Positions 7,624 to 14,424 of a stretch of DNA of 32,115 nt are shown here, piece after piece. Positions within the stretch are counted from its first letter, which is position 1, and every line of letters begins with the position of its first letter. The position numbers and the translations under genes are program-made. The notes under the pieces are model-generated. The model did no database searches. It saw nothing but the letters and a program-made list of their open reading frames with translations, and was not told the DNA's origin. The stretch is from JBBRXZ01 sp038232415 (lineage in GTDB: Bacteria > Patescibacteriota > Saccharimonadia > Saccharimonadales > UBA4665). Location: NCBI GenBank assembly GCA_038232415.1, contig JBBSHY010000009.1, forward strand, positions 1-32,115, read 5' to 3'.

Positions 7624-8763
7624 ATTAGTACGACCCCCTCCACATTAATCACCGAACACTTGACTCCTCCGGCTACTTCCCGGTCGACTAAGGTTGCTCA
7701 TGGCTGGCAGTTTCTGCCGCGGCGTAAAAAGTTCCATAGCCGCACGGTGCGTATAAGTTTTTTGGTATTCAATGCCGTTATTCTCGGAGCGATTTTGGTC
7801 TTCGTTACGCAGAATCCACATGCTAATGCTACGCCTGCGCTTCTGGGCAATACACCCAAAGCTGATGTAAATAACCCCCTTGACCAAGTATCCTCAGCGG
7901 ATATTGCCCTAACTGTAGCTCGTCTGGGTAGCCTGCCGGAAACGACTGCCATCACCAATCAAGCTCAGTCACAAGCTGCCGATATTTCTGTAGCTGCTTC
8001 TAATAATAATGTCATAAATAAACCGCAAGTGGTAGCTACGGCTCTTAAGTCTAGTGCCGACATCCAGGATTACACAGCAATAGCTGGTGATACTATTCCC
8101 GCTATTGCTACAAAGTTTGGCGTAACATCCGATAGCATACGTTGGTCAAACAATTTGACCGGTGATGTAGTAGCTATTGGAGCCAAACTAGTAATCCCGC
8201 CTGTCAATGGGATTGTTTATACAGTTAATGCTAATGACACGATCGATAATCTGGCTACTAAATTCAGTGCTAATAAAGATAAAATCACGGCTTACAATGA
8301 TGCTGAGATTAAAGGTCTTACATATGGTCAGCGTATTGTTATTCCTGATGCCATAGTGGCAGCAGTCTCATCGCCAGCACCACCACGAGCTGCTATTATT
8401 GGAGCGAGTGCCGGTGACTTTGCCTGGAGCGGTCCAGCCTCCGGCTCTAACGGTTATGATTATGGTTATTGTACATGGTACGTGGCCAATCGCATCCCTG
8501 TTCCTAATAATTGGGGTAATGCAAATAGTTGGGCTTTCTATGCGTCGCGCAGCGGCTGGAATGTTAGTAAAACACCGGTAGCAGGATCGATTGCCCAGAC
8601 AAGCGCCGGTGCCGAAGGCCATGTGGCTGTAGTTGAATCTGTTTCGGCTGACGGTAGTATGATTAAGTACTCGGATATGAATAGCTTAGCCGGCTGGGGA
8701 AGAGTAGGCACAACCTCTAACTGGGTGCCCGCCGGTCACTTTATGAACTATATTAACCACTAA
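7624..8763 (+). CDS. LysM-CHAP cell-wall hydrolase
   Basis: A secreted or membrane-anchored peptidoglycan hydrolase. It has a basic cytoplasmic N-terminus, a TM helix or uncleaved signal (about residues 42-61, ISFLVFNAVILGAILVFV), then a linker. Two LysM repeats follow (about 148-195, DYTAIAGDTIPAIATKFGV; and 198-243), and a C-terminal CHAP amidase/endopeptidase domain. The CHAP catalytic Cys is in YGYCTWYVANR (Cys283) and the His in EGHVAVVE (His333). The start is unusual: AAGGAG (7613-7618) sits 5 nt before ATT 7624, while the first conventional candidate, TTG 7660, has no ribosome site. I therefore place the start at ATT, giving 379 residues. The gene has its own promoter and a structured leader after mltG. 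Confidence 0.88.
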   Translation: MSTTPSTLITEHLTPPATSRSTKVAHGWQFLPRRKKFHSRTVRISFLVFNAVILGAILVFVTQNPHANATPALLGNTPKADVNNPLDQVSSADIALTVARLGSLPETTAITNQAQSQAADISVAASNNNVINKPQVVATALKSSADIQDYTAIAGDTIPAIATKFGVTSDSIRWSNNLTGDVVAIGAKLVIPPVNGIVYTVNANDTIDNLATKFSANKDKITAYNDAEIKGLTYGQRIVIPDAIVAAVSSPAPPRAAIIGASAGDFAWSGPASGSNGYDYGYCTWYVANRIPVPNNWGNANSWAFYASRSGWNVSKTPVAGSIAQTSAGAEGHVAVVESVSADGSMIKYSDMNSLAGWGRVGTTSNWVPAGHFMNYINH

Positions 8764-8766
8764 AGC

Positions 8767-8800
8767 TAAAGTACGCGGCACATTTTGGGTGTGTACTTTA
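8767..8800. repeat. Inverted repeat between the CHAP gene and obgE
   Basis: TAAAGTAC (8767-8774) and GTACTTTA (8793-8800) form a perfect 8-bp stem, and the 18-nt loop can add a few CACA/TGTG pairs. It lies 3 bp after the hydrolase stop. No T-run follows, so it may be an end-stabilising hairpin or a protein site, not a classic terminator. Confidence 0.45.
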
Positions 8801-8831
8801 CCCTAAAGAGTGAACGATATATCCTTGAGTT

Positions 8832-10106
8832 ATGAGTTTTGTTGATAAAGTAGCGGTAACTGTGACTGCTGGAGCTGGCGGTGACGGCAAGCTCAGTTTC
8901 CGGCATGAAAAATTTATCGATAAAGGCGGCCCGGACGGCGGTGACGGCGGTGACGGCGGTGACATCGTACTGGTCGCCAGTCGTAATCAAAATACTTTGG
9001 CCTCTTTTCGCTATCAAAAGGAAGTCAAAGCTGATAATGGTAAGCCCGGTGACAAAAGGCGTAAACATGGACGCAGCGCCAAGGACCGGATTATTAATTT
9101 ACCCGTCGGTACAGTGGCCACCAATAATAATGGGGTAGTTGTAGCCGATTTAGTTGAAGACGGCCAGAAAGTAGTTGCTGCTCGAGGCGGCAGGGGGGGG
9201 TTTGGCAATGCCCACTTTGTGTCATCGCGCCGCCAAGCTCCAAATTTTGCTGAAAAAGGCGAACCGGGCGAAGTCTTTGACTTACAGCTTGAGCTGAAAA
9301 TGATTGCCGATGTCGGCCTCGTAGGTCTTCCGAACGCCGGAAAGTCCACGCTACTGAGTAAGGTCAGTAATGCCCGGCCTGAAATTGCCAATTATCCTTT
9401 TACCACCTTGACACCCAATCTCGGAGTTGTTGACATCGACAAAAGCATAAGTGTGCTGTTCGCTGATATACCCGGCTTAATCAAAGGTGCCGCCGACGGC
9501 AAAGGTTTGGGCCATGATTTTTTGCGCCATATTGAGCGTACGGCTGTTATCCTGCACCTCATTGATCCCTATAACGAAGACGTTGCTATTGCTTACCAGA
9601 CTATCAAAGCCGAGCTGGCCGCTTACGAACCAGGACTTGTTAAACGTCCGGAAATCATTGCGCTTACTAAAGTCGAAGGCTTGGATGATGAAATTATCGC
9701 TGACCTGACCAACCAGCTTCAGTCCGTTACGTCTAAAAAAACTCAGATCTTTGCTATCTCATCACAATCAGACCAAGGTCTAAAACCCCTTTTATTTGTT
9801 ATTAAACACAAGGTTCAGTTAGCCCGGGCTAAGTCTTCCCCCATCACTCCGGAGCCCACAATACCTGTCTTGACCCTAACTAATACCTCGGATGCCTATA
9901 CAGTCACAAAAGAAGACAGTCTTTTTGTGGTTAGAGGCGAGCGTATAGAAAAGTTTGCCCGCCGCACAGACTTTGATAATACAGAAGGTGTGGCCCGCTT
10001 ACGCGACATTATGCGCCGGGCCGGTATCTTTCACGAACTCCGACGCCAGGGCATCGAACCCGGCCAAACCATCAAAATTGCCAACAGCGGCGAGCTAACT
10101 TATTGA
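8832..10106 (+). CDS. obgE: Obg family GTPase
   Basis: An essential GTPase tied to late 50S ribosome assembly and stress signalling. The 424 residues hold the Gly-rich Obg fold (1-157, including GGPDGGDGGDGGD), the G domain (from about 158), and a C-terminal OCT domain (FVVRGERIEKFARRTDFDN). G-domain motifs are G1 GLPNAGKS (165-172), switch I FTTLTPNLG and G3 DIPGLIKGA. G4 reads TKVE (279-282) where NKxD is usual, and G5 is AISSQS. The G4 change bears on guanine recognition. No Shine-Dalgarno precedes ATG 8832; a TATATC hexamer ends 8 nt upstream, suggesting a leaderless or near-leaderless mRNA. Confidence 0.95.
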   Translation: MSFVDKVAVTVTAGAGGDGKLSFRHEKFIDKGGPDGGDGGDGGDIVLVASRNQNTLASFRYQKEVKADNGKPGDKRRKHGRSAKDRIINLPVGTVATNNNGVVVADLVEDGQKVVAARGGRGGFGNAHFVSSRRQAPNFAEKGEPGEVFDLQLELKMIADVGLVGLPNAGKSTLLSKVSNARPEIANYPFTTLTPNLGVVDIDKSISVLFADIPGLIKGAADGKGLGHDFLRHIERTAVILHLIDPYNEDVAIAYQTIKAELAAYEPGLVKRPEIIALTKVEGLDDEIIADLTNQLQSVTSKKTQIFAISSQSDQGLKPLLFVIKHKVQLARAKSSPITPEPTIPVLTLTNTSDAYTVTKEDSLFVVRGERIEKFARRTDFDNTEGVARLRDIMRRAGIFHELRRQGIEPGQTIKIANSGELTY

Positions 10107-10152
10107 ATACCGGTATGACTTTAATCTTTGAATGCTAAACTAGTAGCTATCT

Positions 10153-11619
10153 ATGTCTGCCAGTTTCTTTTTTTATGATTTGGAAACTACGGGCTTTGAT
10201 GTCCGGGCCGGACGGATTATGCAATTTGCCGGCCAAAGGACTACTTTAGAACTGAAACCTATAGGCGAACCGGTTAACGTTTTGATTAAGCTAACGCCCG
10301 ATGTATTGCCATCGCCCGACGCTGTTTTAATCACCGGAATAACACCCCAGCAAACCCTGGCCGAAGGTATAACCGAAGCGGAATTCCTGAAACTGTTTTA
10401 TAAGGAAGCAGTTCAACCGGACACCATTTTTGCGGGCTTCAACAGTATCCGCTTTGATGACGAATTCATGCGTTTTTTGCACTACCGTAACTTCTATGAT
10501 GCCTATGAGTGGCAGTGGAAAGATGGCTGTTCCCGCTGGGACCTGCTGGACGTGGTGCGCATGACACGGGCGCTGAGGCCGGAAGGGATTGAGTGGCCGT
10601 TTGCGTCAGATGGCAAACCGGCTAATCGACTGGAATTTCTAACCAAAGTTAACAAGTTAAGCCATGAGGCGGCTCACGATGCTTTGAGTGACGTAAAGGC
10701 GACTATCGCTGTGGCCAAGCTGGTGAGCAGTAAACAAAAAGATCTTTTTGAATACCTGTTTAGTATGCGGGATAAGAAAAAAGTAAGTGAACTTGTGCAA
10801 AAAGGCGAACCTTTTATATACACATCCGGCCGCTATCCGAGCGCTCACTTACATACTTCGGCAGTAGTCTTACTGGCTAAACATCCTAAAGACAGTGCAG
10901 CTCTGGTCTACAACCTACGTCATGATCCCACACCATTTTTAAACATGAGTGTCGATCAATTGGTTGAAGCCTGGCGGTTTACCAAAGATCCTGACGCAGT
11001 GCGTTTACCCGTCAAGACACTCAAGTATAATCGTTCTCCGGCGGTGGCGCCTTTAGGCGTCATCAAAGATGTGACCACCCAAGAGCGGCTCGGTCTTACG
11101 TTACCAACCATCGCCAAGCATTTGGCAATCCTCAAAAAGCATCAGACTGTGTTTGCCGCTAAGGTTTTGCAGGCCATTGAACAGCTTGATACCGAACGGG
11201 CCAAGCAACAGACAAGCCTTGTCGATAATCAGTTAACGGTTGACGGACGTCTGTATGAGAAGTTTATCGCCGACCAGGATAAACAAGCAATGCGGATGGT
11301 ACGGACTGCTGCTCCGGACGAGCTCACTAATTTAGGCAGTAATTTTCGTGACGAGCGGCTAAAAAATCTACTACCTCTGTACAAAGCCCGTAACTATCCG
11401 GCGAAATTAAATCCTGATGAGCGGGCAGCCTGGGACAACTTTTGCCGCCGGCAGTTATTTGAGGGCGGTACGGCTAGCCGTCTGGCTAAATATTTTGACC
11501 GCTTACGCGAACTGGGTCAAGACAAATTGACAGGCCAGCAGCAGTACTTGCTGGAAGAGTTGCAGTTGTATGGACAGTCTATCGTACCGTCTGATGAATC
11601 CGGCGATGCAGTTGGCTAG
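10153..11619 (+). CDS. sbcB: Exodeoxyribonuclease I
   Basis: A 3'-5' single-strand DNA exonuclease of the DEDDh class, involved in recombination and mismatch repair. The 488 residues align along the length of E. coli ExoI as I remember it: YDLETTG (catalytic D9 and E11), LITGITPQQ, the NSIRFDDEF block (D102/D103), HYRNFYDAYEW, SRWDLLDVVRMTRALRPEGI, and HDALSD (H175, D180). The SH3-like and C-terminal helical domains are also present (LYKARNYPAKL). The start has no Shine-Dalgarno; an extended -10 (TGCTAAACT, hexamer 10136-10141) lies 11 nt before the ATG. Its 3' end overlaps a short minus-strand gene by 41 bp. Confidence 0.93.
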   Translation: MSASFFFYDLETTGFDVRAGRIMQFAGQRTTLELKPIGEPVNVLIKLTPDVLPSPDAVLITGITPQQTLAEGITEAEFLKLFYKEAVQPDTIFAGFNSIRFDDEFMRFLHYRNFYDAYEWQWKDGCSRWDLLDVVRMTRALRPEGIEWPFASDGKPANRLEFLTKVNKLSHEAAHDALSDVKATIAVAKLVSSKQKDLFEYLFSMRDKKKVSELVQKGEPFIYTSGRYPSAHLHTSAVVLLAKHPKDSAALVYNLRHDPTPFLNMSVDQLVEAWRFTKDPDAVRLPVKTLKYNRSPAVAPLGVIKDVTTQERLGLTLPTIAKHLAILKKHQTVFAAKVLQAIEQLDTERAKQQTSLVDNQLTVDGRLYEKFIADQDKQAMRMVRTAAPDELTNLGSNFRDERLKNLLPLYKARNYPAKLNPDERAAWDNFCRRQLFEGGTASRLAKYFDRLRELGQDKLTGQQQYLLEELQLYGQSIVPSDESGDAVG

Positions 11620-11788
11620 CAGGCAATGGTAAGCGCACTATTGTTTTAAAAGATAGCTGGCGATGCTGTAGGTATAATCGCACCGCAAAAATAATTATAA
11701 GAAAAAGACCGGAAATATTAACCCAATCCTGGAAACTAATCTGAAGGTTAGTGCCTGGCACTAGGCCGAGAACGATAAAATTATACAC
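11579..11788 (-). CDS. Small single-pass membrane protein, unknown
   Basis: A 69-residue protein with an N-terminal FIVLGLVPGTNLQISFQDW segment, one hydrophobic helix (about 24-41, NISGLFLIIIFAVRLYL) and a basic tail. I recall no named family. Support for a real gene: the GTG start is preceded by AGGGG at 6 nt, and a TTGACG-16-TATAAT promoter lies about 40 bp further upstream. Against: the last 13 codons are antisense to sbcB, and a second TATAAT overlaps the first codons, so a start further downstream (GTG at codon 10) cannot be excluded. Confidence 0.5.
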   Translation of the reverse strand: MYNFIVLGLVPGTNLQISFQDWVNISGLFLIIIFAVRLYLQHRQLSFKTIVRLPLPASQLHRRIHQTVR

Positions 11789-11831
11789 CTGCCGCCCCTA
11801 ATATTTAATAATATTTTAAGGTTTAATTGGC

Positions 11832-11859
11832 ATTATACACCTATTTGTCAATACGTCAA
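11832..11859 (-). promoter_or_regulatory. Minus-strand promoter for the small membrane protein
   Basis: On the minus strand, TTGACG (11854-11859) is followed after 16 bp by TATAAT (11832-11837). The 11-mer AGGTGTATAAT of this -10 region is repeated exactly at 11780-11790 at the start of the small gene, so there may be two tandem start points. Confidence 0.65.
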
Positions 11860-11946
11860 CAGTATTTTATTTAATGCTTATGCTTGATGCAGATATCCAG
11901 CTCTGTTACTGCTGAAAAAGGTTAGCAGGAAGAAAAAAGCTAATAT

Positions 11947-12466
11947 CTATTCCTCTACTAGCTTAGAACTATCGAGACCGACTACACATATAGCCTTGAA
12001 ATCAGTTTGGTTTACTAACGGTATAAACGCTTCTCTTGTAAATATAGGCATGGGGAAATCTTTTAGATTGCTAGTAAGCAAGTAAGCATTACTGCGGGCG
12101 TAGCGGGTTAAAGCTCCACCGATATAATAATCTGAAGCTGATGGCTTGCCCTTTATTCCTATGGGCATTGATTTTTGAATGCGGCTTGCATTTTTAATTT
12201 CTGTAATTGTCATTGGCAGTTCATTAAAGCCATACTCGGATAGTAAGGTGTTTCTCCTTAGCTTTTCTCTTTTCTCTAAGGCTTTCTGTACTCATTAATT
12301 CCAGTAATACGGGATTAATATAATTAAAAGTAACTTCCAGTCTTTGTAACTCCTCAAAAACTTCCTCAGCTTCAAAAGCAATAAGAGAAATAATTGCGTC
12401 ACTATCAAATATTAAATGCTTACCCTTAACAATATCCTGCCACTTGGGAAACTCTAGATAGGGCAT
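11947..12466 (-). pseudogene. PIN-domain ribonuclease toxin, frameshifted
   Basis: Two open frames give the two halves of one PIN protein (RNA-cleaving VapC-type nuclease). The N-terminal half (12466 down to a TAA at 12224) has HLIFDSDAIISLIAF, with the first acidic residues, and LLELMSTES. The C-terminal half (reading down to 11947) has TITEIKNAS, SASDYYIGGALTRYA and LLTSNLKDFP. The frames differ by +1, and the change must lie in 12227-12257. Joined by a +1 shift at the CTT codon (12245-12247), the product reads smoothly (KEKHL then LSEYGFNELP). So it is either inactivated by a one-base insertion, a sequencing error, or made by programmed frameshifting. It follows the partner gene by 2 bp. 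Confidence 0.75.
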
Positions 12467-12468
12467 AC

Positions 12469-12753
12469 TTATGCCGGTTCAGGTATGGATAATAAGTGTT
12501 GGATTATATCTTTATTAAAAAGCGTCTTTTTTTGGTGAGCCTTATCTCTCCGAATGTTTAATACAAATACATAGTTAATAAGTTCCATATATTTTCTACG
12601 GAATTCGGACTCATTATCAATTTTTTCTTGATATTTATTAAAAATTTCTTCAATCTCTTTTATGAGTTCTTCTTCAGACATGTTTTGAAGTATATTCTTA
12701 GGTAGAATATACTCTTGTTCTTCGATTGTTTTTACAAGTTGGTCTGTACTCAT
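12469..12753 (-). CDS. Putative antitoxin partner of the PIN gene
   Basis: A 94-residue, highly charged, mostly helical protein (SEEELIKEIEEIFNKY and a basic YVFVLNIRRDKAHQKK segment). I do not recognise the family. It starts at ATG 12753 with GAGG 7 nt upstream and ends 2 bp before the PIN gene, the order usual for an antitoxin followed by its toxin. The antitoxin role is inferred only from this arrangement. Codon use is distinctly AT-rich compared with the flanking genes, consistent with recent acquisition of the pair. Confidence 0.6.
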   Translation of the reverse strand: MSTDQLVKTIEEQEYILPKNILQNMSEEELIKEIEEIFNKYQEKIDNESEFRRKYMELINYVFVLNIRRDKAHQKKTLFNKDIIQHLLSIPEPA

Positions 12754-12889
12754 GACTTTACCTCAATATTATTTTACCATGCTAGACAATATTATTCGTA
12801 CCAAAATATCTCATCTTCCTAACGGTGACCGGACTTCTCGTAGCCAAAATTTACACTAAAGCCCCGTCGGGAAGTAATAACTAGTTGCG

Positions 12890-12952
12890 GATTCCCTTAG
12901 TTGGGGAATCGTAACATTCATATGCATTTATCGTAACAATTTGTGACGATAA
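12890..12952. repeat. Two inverted repeats upstream of the surface operon
   Basis: GATTCCC (12890-12896) pairs with GGGAATC (12904-12910) around a 7-nt loop. TTATCGT (12928-12934) pairs with ACGATAA (12946-12952) around 11 nt. Both lie just upstream of the propeller-sortase promoter. The second is followed by TTAATTTT, so it could be a weak terminator isolating the operon. Alternatively the palindromes are operators. Confidence 0.4.
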
Positions 12953-12965
12953 GTTAATTTTGGGG

Positions 12966-12995
12966 TTGCATTATTGCCATGGGGGGGGGTACTAT
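12966..12995 (+). promoter_or_regulatory. Promoter with a G9 tract in its spacer
   Basis: TTGCAT (12966-12971), an 18-bp spacer and TACTAT (12990-12995). Nine consecutive G (12981-12989) directly abut the -10 box. Loss of one G would give the optimal 17-bp spacing and a gain would give 19. The leader would run about 50 nt to a GAGAG Shine-Dalgarno before ATG 13053. Confidence 0.6.
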
Positions 12996-13052
12996 AGAGG
13001 TAAGTATTATAAATCCAAAAATAACTTAAAAATATAAACGAGAGAAATCGAT

Positions 13053-14396
13053 ATGTTGAAAATAAAAACAAGACTGCCTAAAATCAGTAGCTTAATTATC
13101 GCCATGGGCTTCGTCGCCTCCAGTCTGCTCTTTGCATCTCCCGTCCATGCCGCCTTCCCGGGACAGAACGGAAAGATTGTATTCTACACTAATAGAGATG
13201 GCAACAACGAAATCTATACCATGAATGCCGATGGCAGTGGCCAGACAAATCTGACTAACAATCCAGCAAATGATTCTGTCCCTAACTGGTCGTCCGATGG
13301 AAAGAAGATCGTCTTTACCAGTAATCGCGACGGCAATAATGAAATTTACGTCATGAATGCTGATGGCACCGGTCAAACAAGACTTACGAACAACACAGCT
13401 TCTGATTCAAATGCCGCCTGGTCTCCTGATAACACAAAGATTACCTTCGATAGCGACCGCGACGGCAATAGCGAAATCTACACTATGAATGCTAATGGCA
13501 CTAATCAGACACGATTAACTACTAATGCGGCTTTAGACTTCATCCCTAAATATTCCCCTAATGGCACTAAAATTGCGTTTTCTAGCTTTCGAGGTGGTAG
13601 TAGTTATGAGATTTACACCATGAATCCTGACGGGTCTAACCAAACCCAGCTTTCAAACAACACAGCTGTATATAACTTTGTAACAAGCTATTCACCCGAC
13701 GGTACTAAAATTGCGTTTTCTAGGGCGGGACCGCCACCTGACTATACTGTTTTTACCATGAATTCAGATGGTACGGGACGTACACAGCTTACCAACAACG
13801 TTACTAACGACTCGGAAGCTGCCTATTCACCCGACGGGGCTAACCTTGTTTTTGTTAGTAATCGAGACGGAAATTTTGAGATTTACAAAATGGGCACCGA
13901 TGGCAGTAACCCGATTCGGCTGACTAACACGGCGGGAGATGAGCGTAGTCCTAGTTGGCAACCGCTGACTATCCCTCCAAATGCAGTTGATGACTCTGGT
14001 GTCGCCATCGCTTTTAATACAACGAAAGTTATTGACGTCCTGGCTAACGACACTGCCGACCCTTACGGACCTCTCAATGCAGCCTCGGTTACGGTTACTG
14101 TGCAGCCGGCTAATGGTACGACTAGTGTTAATACAACCTCTGGCGCTATTACTTATACCCCGAGGGCTGGGTTTACTGGCAATGACAGCTTTACCTACCG
14201 GGTTTGTAGTAGCGCTTCTGCCACGCTTTGTGATACGGCCGTAGTGAGTATTACTGTTAATCCGTTGGCCCCTGGTACCGGCTTTACTTTGTCTGGTACC
14301 AAGCCACTACTGACGCTTGGGGTTACCGGGCTTAGTGCGGCAGCGTTATTCGTGTTGGCGGGGCGCTATAAGAAGAAGATGACGGAGCAGCGCTAG
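13053..14396 (+). CDS. Secreted beta-propeller surface protein with sorting signal
   Basis: A 447-residue cell-surface protein. It has a signal peptide (about 1-33, ending SPVHA before AFPGQ), then six PD40/TolB-type repeats of 43-46 residues (each with a core like NRDGNNEIYTMNADG and ending in SPDG), predicting a six-bladed propeller. A bacterial Ig/cadherin-like domain follows (about 309-403, DDSGVAIAFN, VLANDTADPYGP, YTPRAGFTGNDSFTYRV, with a CSSASATLC pair). The C-terminus has the layout of a sortase signal: LAPGTG (405-410), a hydrophobic helix and a KKK tail. The immediately downstream gene is a sortase, 28 bp away. The ligand is unknown; such propellers usually bind proteins or glycans. 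Confidence 0.85.
   Translation: MLKIKTRLPKISSLIIAMGFVASSLLFASPVHAAFPGQNGKIVFYTNRDGNNEIYTMNADGSGQTNLTNNPANDSVPNWSSDGKKIVFTSNRDGNNEIYVMNADGTGQTRLTNNTASDSNAAWSPDNTKITFDSDRDGNSEIYTMNANGTNQTRLTTNAALDFIPKYSPNGTKIAFSSFRGGSSYEIYTMNPDGSNQTQLSNNTAVYNFVTSYSPDGTKIAFSRAGPPPDYTVFTMNSDGTGRTQLTNNVTNDSEAAYSPDGANLVFVSNRDGNFEIYKMGTDGSNPIRLTNTAGDERSPSWQPLTIPPNAVDDSGVAIAFNTTKVIDVLANDTADPYGPLNAASVTVTVQPANGTTSVNTTSGAITYTPRAGFTGNDSFTYRVCSSASATLCDTAVVSITVNPLAPGTGFTLSGTKPLLTLGVTGLSAAALFVLAGRYKKKMTEQR
13170..13965 (+). repeat. Six tandem PD40 coding repeats
   Basis: Six consecutive units of about 129-138 bp within the surface-protein gene encode the PD40 blades. The first three are most alike (NRDGNNEIY, NRDGNNEIY, DRDGNSEIY) and the fourth and fifth have diverged (RGGSSYEIY, GPPPDYTVF). 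The similarity makes the array a potential target for recombination that changes blade number. Confidence 0.8.
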
Positions 14397-14424
14397 ATTC
14401 CTTGTTTTGAACGAGGAGAGTATT

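Noticed and set aside
8928..8962. GGCGGTGAC short tandem repeats in obgE
   Set aside because: They encode the normal Gly/Asp-rich Obg N-terminal loop; no need for another explanation.
9192..9200. Run of eight G in obgE, considered as a second phase-variable tract
   Set aside because: It encodes the conserved Gly-rich RGGRGGFGNA block of an essential GTPase; slippage would be lethal, so it is not a likely switch.
11673..11678. Plus-strand TATAAT after sbcB as a small-RNA promoter
   Set aside because: No -35 at suitable spacing and no plus-strand gene or terminator downstream; the region is better explained by the minus-strand small gene.
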